In this document: positions 1-6,530 of the stretch, piece after piece
Position numbering within the stretch: position 1 is the first letter of the stretch
Layout of the letters: every line of letters starts with the position of its first letter
Assembly: GCA_017457585.1 (NCBI GenBank)
Contig: JAFTHD010000129.1
Coordinates: 1 to 10,286, forward strand
DNA from: Bacillota bacterium
GTDB taxonomy: Bacteria > Bacillota_A > Clostridia > Peptostreptococcales > Anaerovoracaceae
Direction of reading: 5' to 3'
DNA: 10,286 nt
The notes under the pieces: model-generated
Told to the model about the DNA's origin: nothing
The model's input: the letters and a program-made list of their open reading frames with translations, nothing else
Database searches by the model: none
Made by a program: the position numbers and the translations under genes

Positions 1-242
1 GCCAGGGATATGAGAATGGTTCCCGTATTCAGCGCTGCGGCTGCCCCTGCCATTCCTGCCAGGTCTCCGCTCATGCCGAGGCCTGCCGCAATGCAGCATC
101 CTGCGAGAATTGTCAGGAAAATGGCGCACAGGTAGCCTGCCACGCCGAGAATGATGGCAAGAGTCATTACAGGCCAGAGGGGTTTCACGAGTCCGATGAG
201 CCTCATCATGATGGTAGGTCCCGTTCTTCTTTTCTCCTTCAT
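1..242 (-). CDS. ABC exporter subunit, N-terminal fragment (partial; runs off the left edge)
   Basis: Only the first 80 codons are inside the window. The product starts MKEKRRTGP, continues through RLIGLVKPLWPVM and then a long hydrophobic stretch (about residues 20-55). This fits the first membrane helices of an ABC exporter half that would carry its own ATPase further left. The start ATG at 242-240 shares one base with the upstream stop (TAATG), and AAGGAG lies about nine bases before it, so the start is well supported and translation is probably coupled. A fused exporter directly followed by a second, similar half-gene is the usual layout of heterodimeric exporters such as CydDC, so I infer that it pairs with the 576-residue exporter upstream. 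The ATPase domain is not visible here, so the family call rests on context and the N-terminal pattern. Confidence 0.75.
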   Translation of the reverse strand, partial: MKEKRRTGPTIMMRLIGLVKPLWPVMTLAIILGVAGYLCAIFLTILAGCCIAAGLGMSGDLAGMAGAAAALNTGTILISL

Positions 243-1972
243 TAATCGTCACTCCTTCCGTACTCTTCCAGTTCTCTCTGGGCGGTAAACATTCTGTAGT
301 AGGTGCCCTGCGCTGCCATAAGCTCATCGTACGTCCCTTTCTCAGCAACCTTTCCGCCGGAAAGAACGTAAATGTAGTCCGATGATGCCGTGTTTGCAAG
401 TCTGTGGGAGATGAGTATGACCGTCTTCGTCTTTGCCAGCTCCGTGATGACGTCCATGATCATCTCTTCGCTCTCCATATCGATATTTGATGTGGCTTCG
501 TCGAATATGTAGGCCGGCATATCGTGAAGGATCGCCCTCGCCAGCGCCAGTCTCTGTCTCTGGCCGCCTGACAGATTGCTTCCGTTCTCCGTCAATATCG
601 TTTCTAAGCCTTCCTGCTCTCTGAGAAATCCGCTGAGGCGTACCTTTTCAAGGGCTTCCCACATTTTTTCGTCCGTTGCATCGGAATTCCCCAGTCTCAG
701 GTTTTCTCTGACCGCTCCCTTGAAGATGGTGCTGCTGGCTGAGACCATTGTTATATGGGACATAAGAGAGCCTTCATTCAGGCTGCTCAATTCTTTGCCT
801 CCGGCCATAATGCTGCCGGAATAACCTCTGTTCCTTCCCATGATGATTCCCGCTATGGTGCTTTTGCCGGAACCCGACTGACCTACGAGGGAAATAAAGC
901 TGCCCGGTGGGAATGCTGCGGAGACATCTTTTAAAACCTGCTTGTCTCCGTATGAGAAGCTAACGTTATCAAAGTGAATGCCAACCTGCTCCGCTTCAAG
1001 TCTCTCCCTGCCTCTCTCCGGTTCTTCCATCTCGAGAAGGGCAAATATCCTGTCGCTTGCCGCCATGCCGTTCATCGCTATGTGGAAGAATGACCCGAGA
1101 ATTCTCAGAGGAATGAAAAATTCCGAAGCCAAAAGACATATGCAGAGCGCTCCGCCGAAGGTCACATCGCCTGCCAGAAAATGACGGATGACAACGATCA
1201 TTCCTGCCGCTGCGCCGCCGTATGCCATGATATCCATGATGCTGGTAGAATTGAGTTGCATGGTCAGAACCTTCATGGTGATCTTCCTGAAATGCTCGGA
1301 CATTCTGTCCATCTCTGCCGCCTTCGCCTCGTCAGCCTTGTATATTTTGAGGGTGGTAAGCCCCTGCAGATCCTCGAGGAAGTTGTCCCCCAGCTCTGCG
1401 TATGCACCCCAGTATTTGCTGAGCAGTTTCTTAGCAATCTTCTGCACCGCCATTATGGAGCCGGGAATCAGCGGTACGAATATGAGCAGCACCAGGCTGG
1501 CCTGCCAGCTTACGTGAAACAGAACTGCGAACAGGGTAAGCGGTGCAAGCAGGCTGTAAAACAGCTGGGACAAGTATCTGCCGTAGTAGGTCTCCAGTTG
1601 TTCAACGCCTTCTACGGACATCTGAACCACTTCGGCCGTAGGCACTTTCTCTCTGTAGGAAGCGCCCAGCCTGAGAAGTTTCCTGTATATGTTCTCTCTC
1701 AGAATACGTTTCACATCGAGGCTCGCTGCAAAGGACGCTTTAACCGTCATCCTGTCGCACACGAACCTTCCGGCTATGCACAATGCGATTACTGCCACGG
1801 ATATACCGATAAGCTGACCCGTAACGCTCTCCTTCAGGACGCCGTCAAGAACGGCGCCGATTCTGAACACTATGATGATCTGCAAGATCAGTGATATCCA
1901 CTGCCACAACACCTGTGAAACGATGTACTTCCCGGAGTCCGACAGAAGCTTTATTAACTTCGTTTTAATCAT
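242..1972 (-). CDS. CydD-like ABC exporter with fused membrane and ATPase domains
   Basis: This 576-residue protein has an exporter-type membrane domain (about 1-310) followed by an ATPase (about 330-576). The stretch with PTAEVVQMSVEGVEQLETYYGRY and SLLAPLTLFAV (about 111-150) resembles CydD-type exporters. ATPase motifs are Walker A GQSGSGKST (364-372), signature LSGGQ (467-471), Walker B AYIFDEATS (487-495) and the H-loop in ISHRLA (H523). At the Q-loop position the usual Gln appears to be replaced (MVSASSTIF, about 409-417). The start overlaps the end of the upstream ATPase gene by 8 nt (ATGATTAA) with GGAGG before it. The substrate cannot be read from sequence. CydDC moves thiols and affects haem proteins, and other exporters remove excess porphyrin, so in this operon either haem detoxification or thiol export is plausible inference. 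The partner is probably the next gene. Confidence 0.9.
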   Translation of the reverse strand: MIKTKLIKLLSDSGKYIVSQVLWQWISLILQIIIVFRIGAVLDGVLKESVTGQLIGISVAVIALCIAGRFVCDRMTVKASFAASLDVKRILRENIYRKLLRLGASYREKVPTAEVVQMSVEGVEQLETYYGRYLSQLFYSLLAPLTLFAVLFHVSWQASLVLLIFVPLIPGSIMAVQKIAKKLLSKYWGAYAELGDNFLEDLQGLTTLKIYKADEAKAAEMDRMSEHFRKITMKVLTMQLNSTSIMDIMAYGGAAAGMIVVIRHFLAGDVTFGGALCICLLASEFFIPLRILGSFFHIAMNGMAASDRIFALLEMEEPERGRERLEAEQVGIHFDNVSFSYGDKQVLKDVSAAFPPGSFISLVGQSGSGKSTIAGIIMGRNRGYSGSIMAGGKELSSLNEGSLMSHITMVSASSTIFKGAVRENLRLGNSDATDEKMWEALEKVRLSGFLREQEGLETILTENGSNLSGGQRQRLALARAILHDMPAYIFDEATSNIDMESEEMIMDVITELAKTKTVILISHRLANTASSDYIYVLSGGKVAEKGTYDELMAAQGTYYRMFTAQRELEEYGRSDD

Positions 1973-3431
1973 CCGATTCCTCCTCTAATTCAAACCTTTC
2001 GTCAATATCCTCTTCCTTCATCGTCTTTACTACAAAGCCAAAATAGATTATGTGCGCCAGCCATACGGCCGCAAGTATTATCCTGCCTACGGGAACGCGG
2101 CTCATCATCACGAAGCCCAATCCCATGATTACGGTAACGGAACCGATAATCGAAAGCTTCGTCTTCACGGTCATTCCCTTTTTCTTAACGAAGCCCTCCA
2201 GGTGCTTGTGATAAACGCCCGTGTTCACGAACCAGTCGTAAAGTTTCTGTGAGCCCTTGGCAAAGCAGAATGCCGCTGCCAGATAGAACGGAACTGTCGG
2301 TAGAATCGGAAGAACGATTCCGATGGAACCGAGCACGAGGCAAAGGATTCCCGGAATGACCCAGAGACGGCTTATTTTGCGCCGCGCCGTTCCCACTTCT
2401 TCGTCCGCTTCATCGTACTCCTCAAAGTATCCGTCACCGCTTTCGCCGGGTGCGGCAGGAGATTGCCCTGCGCTCTCTGAATCTGTAACCTCGCCGCCTG
2501 CCGTGAAATCGTAGCCGGTGTTCTCCGCATCCGCATCTTCTGCGCCTGCCGTGAGCGCATCTACGAGCCACTGGCTGCTGTGCTCCTGTGAACTCATTTC
2601 CGCCTCCTTTTCTTTCATCACGTCATCTGCCTTTACTTCTTTTACCGGAAGCACGAAGGTTCTTCCGTTCACATCCGTAACCCCAAGATTGACCCCGTAC
2701 AAATCGTATATGCTCTCGCTCGTGATTACGTCCTCCGGCTTTCCGAAGAATCTCACCTTGCCGTCCAGCAGTCCCACCTCGTGGTCGGAGTAGTGAATCG
2801 CCTGGTTGATGTCGTGAAGTACCATGACGATGGTAAGTCCGAACTCCCTGTTCAGCCTTTTTACCAGCTCCAGGATCTCCACCTGATACCGAACGTCCAG
2901 ATACGTGGTCGGCTCATCGAGAAACAGCACTTTGGGGCTTTGCGCCAGCGCCATTGCGATCCACACTCTCTGCCTCTGGCCTCCTGACAGCCTCGAAATT
3001 TCTCTGTCCCTCAGCTCCTTCAGGCCCGTGGCATCCAGGACGAATTCAATGATCTTCTCATCTTCCTCCGTGTCCTCACGGAGAAACGTTATATGCGGCG
3101 TTCTCCCGAAGGAGACCAGCTGCTGTACCGTTATATCGTCTGCCGCTTTGTTATATTGCTGAACGATTGCAACCTGTCTGGCGAATTCCCGCAAGGTTAG
3201 GTTGTTGATATTCCTTCCGTTCAGGAAAATCCTGCCCGATGCAGGCATCAGATTCTTTGTCATCAGGGAGAAAAGGGTGGATTTGCCGCACCCGTTCGCC
3301 CCCATGATCGTCGTTATCCTGCCCCTTGGTATCTGAAGATTGATCTTCTTCAGCACCCTGTTGGCTCCGTAGGCAAAGGACAGGTCTCTCACTTCCATCA
3401 CAGGTCTTCTGCCGGGTCTTTTATTTTCCAT
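1965..3431 (-). CDS. htsC: Haem-import ABC ATPase fused to a C-terminal DUF454 (YbaN-like) membrane domain
   Basis: This is a 488-residue two-part protein. Residues 1-265 are an iron-chelate/haem-type ABC ATPase (FecE/BtuD-like) with Walker A GANGCGKST (44-52), Q-loop Gln near 91-92, signature LSGGQ (148-152), Walker B VLFLDEPT (168-175) and H-loop His206. Residues about 266-350 are an acidic, low-complexity linker. Residues about 351-471 match DUF454/YbaN: RLWVIPGILCLVLGSIGIVLP, then LPTVPFYLAAAFCFAKGS, then two more hydrophobic segments. An acidic tail follows. ATPases of this class are normally about 250-270 residues and cytosolic, so the extension adds a membrane anchor. The reading frame is open across the join, so this is a real fusion unless there is an assembly error. 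It overlaps the permease gene by 11 nt and has AAGGAGG before its ATG. It should power haem import with the upstream permease; the role of DUF454 is unknown to me. Confidence 0.9.
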   Translation of the reverse strand: MENKRPGRRPVMEVRDLSFAYGANRVLKKINLQIPRGRITTIMGANGCGKSTLFSLMTKNLMPASGRIFLNGRNINNLTLREFARQVAIVQQYNKAADDITVQQLVSFGRTPHITFLREDTEEDEKIIEFVLDATGLKELRDREISRLSGGQRQRVWIAMALAQSPKVLFLDEPTTYLDVRYQVEILELVKRLNREFGLTIVMVLHDINQAIHYSDHEVGLLDGKVRFFGKPEDVITSESIYDLYGVNLGVTDVNGRTFVLPVKEVKADDVMKEKEAEMSSQEHSSQWLVDALTAGAEDADAENTGYDFTAGGEVTDSESAGQSPAAPGESGDGYFEEYDEADEEVGTARRKISRLWVIPGILCLVLGSIGIVLPILPTVPFYLAAAFCFAKGSQKLYDWFVNTGVYHKHLEGFVKKKGMTVKTKLSIIGSVTVIMGLGFVMMSRVPVGRIILAAVWLAHIIYFGFVVKTMKEEDIDERFELEEESDD

Positions 3432-4485
3432 ATGTCTTAGACCTCCTTAACAGGATGATGAAGAACGGTCCTCCTACGACGCTCATGATTATCTGCGCCG
3501 ACACCTCGTAGGGCTGCGCGATGGTTCTGCCTACCGTATCGGCAACCAGGAACGTGAGCGCGCCCAAAATCATGCTGTAGGGGATCAGCACCTTGTGGTT
3601 GCTCCCTACCAGCAGCCTTCCTATGTGGGGCACGATGAGTCCCAGGAAGCTGATCGCGCCTGCAACGGCCGTCGAAATGCTTGCCAGCAGGCAGGCAATG
3701 AGGGAAATGATAAGCCTCTGCTTCATAACGTTGACGCCCAGACTTCTCGCCGTCTTATCCTCCAGTGACAGCAGATTGCACTGGCCTGCAAATATGCAGG
3801 CAAGGACGAGGCCTATAAAAACGTAGGGTGCCAGCGTCTGCACGTCTTCCCATGTCTTCATTGTGATGTTGCCGTTTACGATGGATGCGACGCCTGACAT
3901 GGTTCCGCCGTTCATGGAGTTCAGGCCGCCGGAAAGGCCGGTAAACATGGCGTTGATCGCTACACCGACCAGTATGATTCTCAGCGGGCTGAGTCCTCCC
4001 TTCCAGGAAAGGGAATAGACCAATAGGAATGCCACGCAGCCGCCTATGCATGCAAACAGCGGCGAGAAGAAATACAGCGTCGGTACGAATGCCGTGATCA
4101 CCACCGCAAAGAATGCTGCGCCGCTTGATATGCCGATGATTCCCGGATCTGCCAGGGGATTTTTGAGTACCGCCTGGAAAAGCACGCCGGACACGGCTAC
4201 CGCTGCCCCTGCGAGCATGGATATTACGATTCTCGGAAATCTCAAGTCGAATATGGATGAGACGTCCTCATCGTATGTGAGAAAAAGTCCTTCAAAGAGC
4301 TGCCTTGGACTCACCTTGAGAGAACCGATGTTGATGGCCGCAAGCAGAACGATTGCAAGCAGCACTGTAGTAACGATAAATGTCACCGCTGCCATCTTTT
4401 TCTTTCTCTTAATAAGCTGGCTGTCATCCAGCTGATCTCTTCGGGCTCTTTTGCCCTTCTTCTTTGATAGTTCTTTGTGACTCAT
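3421..4485 (-). CDS. htsB: FecCD-family haem/siderophore ABC permease
   Basis: This 354-residue polytopic membrane protein belongs to the FecCD/BtuC family, at the usual family length of about 320-350 plus a basic N-terminal extension (KKKGKRARR, KRKKK, residues 8-30). Family signatures are visible: LRFPRIVISMLAGAAVAVSG (81-100) leading into LFQAVLKNPLADPGIIGISSG (102-122), and the coupling region GAISFLGLIVPHIGRLLVG (276-294), which contacts the ATPase. About nine to ten hydrophobic segments can be counted. It would form the channel of a type II importer with the adjacent ATPase, fed by the binding protein encoded 11 nt upstream. AAGGA lies before the ATG. Neighbours (Shp-like, NEAT and HtsA-like proteins) point to haem rather than cobalamin or a siderophore; the sequence of the permease alone would not decide that. 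Confidence 0.93.
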   Translation of the reverse strand: MSHKELSKKKGKRARRDQLDDSQLIKRKKKMAAVTFIVTTVLLAIVLLAAINIGSLKVSPRQLFEGLFLTYDEDVSSIFDLRFPRIVISMLAGAAVAVSGVLFQAVLKNPLADPGIIGISSGAAFFAVVITAFVPTLYFFSPLFACIGGCVAFLLVYSLSWKGGLSPLRIILVGVAINAMFTGLSGGLNSMNGGTMSGVASIVNGNITMKTWEDVQTLAPYVFIGLVLACIFAGQCNLLSLEDKTARSLGVNVMKQRLIISLIACLLASISTAVAGAISFLGLIVPHIGRLLVGSNHKVLIPYSMILGALTFLVADTVGRTIAQPYEVSAQIIMSVVGGPFFIILLRRSKTYGK

Positions 4486-4496
4486 TATGCTTGTCC

Positions 4497-5624
4497 TTAA
4501 TTGCCTGATTCTTTCTGCATCTTCTCGTATTTGTCCGTGGCACCGGATTTGGCAGCCTTCTCGTGAGCGTCCTTACTGCTCTTCTTTGCCGCCTCGATAT
4601 CTTCATCGCTCTCAGGGTAGAGCATAGGCTGAAGCTCCGCCAACGCATCCGGATACCTGAAATTGGCGCTCATGCCGAAGTTTTCGTAGGTCAGATCGTA
4701 GACCCTTCCTTCTTTGACCGCATCGAAGTGCTTCCAGATGTCGTTCTCCTTAAAATCCTTGTCGAACATCTCCACCACCTGGTCGGGCAGCGCATGGGCG
4801 GCTCTCAGAATTACGTCCGGTTCCTTTGTCTTCATATCTTCCGTGTTCACAGTGAGGAACTCTTCGTCGGTATCCTGATACACGTTCTCTCCGCCGGCCA
4901 GCTTGACAAGGCTTCCCACGTAGGAGTTCTCCGTTGCTATGATATAGGAGCCGGGAAGCCCCATGAGCACCATCACCTTCGGATGCTCCTTCCCAGCATT
5001 TTTCTCGCTGTATTCTGCATAGAACGCTTTGAATTCATCGGTCAGCTGCTGCGCCTGCGCTTCTCTGTCAAATATCTGTCCCAGCTCGATGATGGACTTG
5101 TACATTCCCTCGACGCTTCTCAGGTTGAGAAAAGCCCACTGGGTGTTTATGGCTTCGTACTTGGGCTGCAGATCTCCCTGAAGGCTTGATGGACTGAGTA
5201 TCCAGTCTGGTGTGAGAGAGGAAACCACCTCCATGTCAGGGCTCATGGCCGTGCCCACCGTCGGAAGACCATCGTATCGCTCCGGGATAACGGACACGGA
5301 ACTTTTGCAAACACCGACAAGGTCAAGCTCCAATCTGTCGCAGATATCCGCCGTGGCAGGGGATGTGGCAATAATCCTGGGCGGACGCCCGAGATTTCTC
5401 ACAAGTCCTTCTGCCGCCTGCACCGCTTCAAGCTCCGTCTGATTTGATATGGTGAGAAGTTCCTCTGCGGAAGCTGCCGTGCTCTCCGTCTGTGCCTGCT
5501 CTTCTGCGTGAACAGCCGGGCCGGAAAAGGCGAGCATGGCGAAAAGCATCGCGACCGCCATCAATATGAAAACAATGTTTTTACTTCTAATCTCTGTCAT
5601 CTTCATCGTATGTGTACTCGTCAT
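4497..5624 (-). CDS. htsA: HtsA/IsdE-like haem-binding protein of an ABC importer
   Basis: This 375-residue exported protein receives haem outside the membrane and passes it to the permease. The fold-defining segments closely follow IsdE/HtsA: RIIATSPATADICDRLELDLVGV (83-105), LPTVGTAMSPDMEVVSSLTPDWIL (120-143), VMVLMGLPGSYIIATENSYVG (217-237), LVKLAGGENVY (239-249) and NDIWKHFDAVKEGRVYDL (294-311). Candidate axial ligands are Met127 (GTAMSPDM) and His277 (RAAHALP). Their spacing of 150 equals Met79/His229 as I recall it for streptococcal HtsA. The N-terminus has a hydrophobic signal (about 17-34) ending PAVHA-EE, which looks like a signal peptidase I site; I see no lipobox Cys. There is an extra acidic/Gln-rich stretch (41-80) and a Lys-rich tail (345-375). 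The gene overlaps the upstream shp-like gene. The start is uncertain: ATG at 5624 has AGGA about 10 nt upstream, while ATGs at 5606 and 5600 are also possible. Confidence 0.92.
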   Translation of the reverse strand: MTSTHTMKMTEIRSKNIVFILMAVAMLFAMLAFSGPAVHAEEQAQTESTAASAEELLTISNQTELEAVQAAEGLVRNLGRPPRIIATSPATADICDRLELDLVGVCKSSVSVIPERYDGLPTVGTAMSPDMEVVSSLTPDWILSPSSLQGDLQPKYEAINTQWAFLNLRSVEGMYKSIIELGQIFDREAQAQQLTDEFKAFYAEYSEKNAGKEHPKVMVLMGLPGSYIIATENSYVGSLVKLAGGENVYQDTDEEFLTVNTEDMKTKEPDVILRAAHALPDQVVEMFDKDFKENDIWKHFDAVKEGRVYDLTYENFGMSANFRYPDALAELQPMLYPESDEDIEAAKKSSKDAHEKAAKSGATDKYEKMQKESGN

Positions 5625-6528
5625 TTTCGTGATTTCCTACAAGCCTGTGCCAGTTCCTCGCAAAGTAATATACGAATCCTGCCGCAATTGCTATCAGGAT
5701 TACGCCTGCGATGACAAGGGAAATCACGTTAATGAATATCTTCATGGCAACGGAGCTTCCTGAGAGCAACTCTTCATCTTCCTGACCCTGAGCCGTAGAA
5801 AGGCTCAGGCCTTCAGCTTTCTCTGCTGACTGCGAATCGCCTGCTGCAGTCTGTGAATCCGTATTCACTGGCTGCTGTCCTGCCTCCTCCGTTTGGCTGT
5901 CCGGCTGCTCAGCTGTCTGCCCGTCCTGCGCCTCCAGGCCTCCGGTGCTCTCAGAATCCACCATGGCTGCCTTCATGCCCGTCGAATTACCCTCCTTCAG
6001 GTTGCTGGGATAGAGGTAAAAGACGACGCTTCTTCCCATGGGCTCCACGTACATCTGACCTCTGACGACGCAGTTTTCTGACGGAACCTCAAGGGTGATA
6101 TCGTTTGTCGTGCCGTTCTCATCTTTTCCTTGTCCCGTCACACCTGAAGCCGGAGACTTCCAGTCTTTATCCCCCTTCGACTGAACCCAGAAGGAGTACT
6201 GAGAGGTGTAATCGATGAGGCTCATTCTGAACGTCAGATAGCACTGACCGCCGTCCGTCTTCTCAAAAATACCCGTGCTGCCAATGCACCCTTCCACCAT
6301 GCCCTGACCTGTTGCATAGGCGGATTCTCCGCCCGAATCCTCGATCACGCCGGTTACAGGGTGCTTATAGCATGGGTGTATGACACAACTAAATACTTTG
6401 CCCGATGCGCCATGAACCGTCTGTGGAAAACTCATGACCAGGACAAGCATAATCAAGATGATCGCCGTAATATTCTTCTTTTTTCCCGGTTTTATGATGT
6501 CATATCTCATGTTACTATTCTTGCCCAC
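5587..6528 (-). CDS. shp: Shp-like cell-surface haem-binding protein
   Basis: This 313-residue protein has a signal peptide (about 19-40, ending TVHG-AS), a haem-binding domain (about 42-190), a Gln/Glu/Ser-rich spacer (about 191-260) and a C-terminal membrane helix (264-290) followed by a short acidic cytoplasmic tail. The domain follows streptococcal Shp: VFSCVIHPCYKHPVTGVIEDSGGE (45-68), GQGMVEG (74-80), LTFRMSLIDYTSQYSFWVQ (98-116) and RGQMYVEPMGRSVVFYL (156-172). Shp takes haem from surface proteins and hands it to HtsA; the next gene is HtsA-like. Met77 and Met164 are 87 residues apart, the same spacing as the Met66/Met153 ligands I recall for Streptococcus pyogenes Shp. The start given is a GTG two bases after the upstream stop, without a clear Shine-Dalgarno. 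ATG at 6510 would give MRYDIIKPGKKK and still keep the signal peptide, so the start is open. Confidence 0.92.
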   Translation of the reverse strand: MGKNSNMRYDIIKPGKKKNITAIILIMLVLVMSFPQTVHGASGKVFSCVIHPCYKHPVTGVIEDSGGESAYATGQGMVEGCIGSTGIFEKTDGGQCYLTFRMSLIDYTSQYSFWVQSKGDKDWKSPASGVTGQGKDENGTTNDITLEVPSENCVVRGQMYVEPMGRSVVFYLYPSNLKEGNSTGMKAAMVDSESTGGLEAQDGQTAEQPDSQTEEAGQQPVNTDSQTAAGDSQSAEKAEGLSLSTAQGQEDEELLSGSSVAMKIFINVISLVIAGVILIAIAAGFVYYFARNWHRLVGNHENDEYTYDEDDRD

Positions 6529-6530
6529 CG

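Noticed and set aside
1181..1894. 237-codon plus-strand frame
   Set aside because: It lies opposite the membrane domain of the CydD-like exporter, has no protein family features and is His/Gln/Arg-rich as expected of antisense frames.
4563..5189. 208-codon plus-strand frame
   Set aside because: It is antisense to the HtsA-like gene, whose protein has clear family motifs.
5536..5763. Plus-strand frame with a hydrophobic N-terminus
   Set aside because: It is opposite the signal-peptide and transmembrane segments of the htsA and shp genes; hydrophobicity in the antisense frame is a coding shadow.
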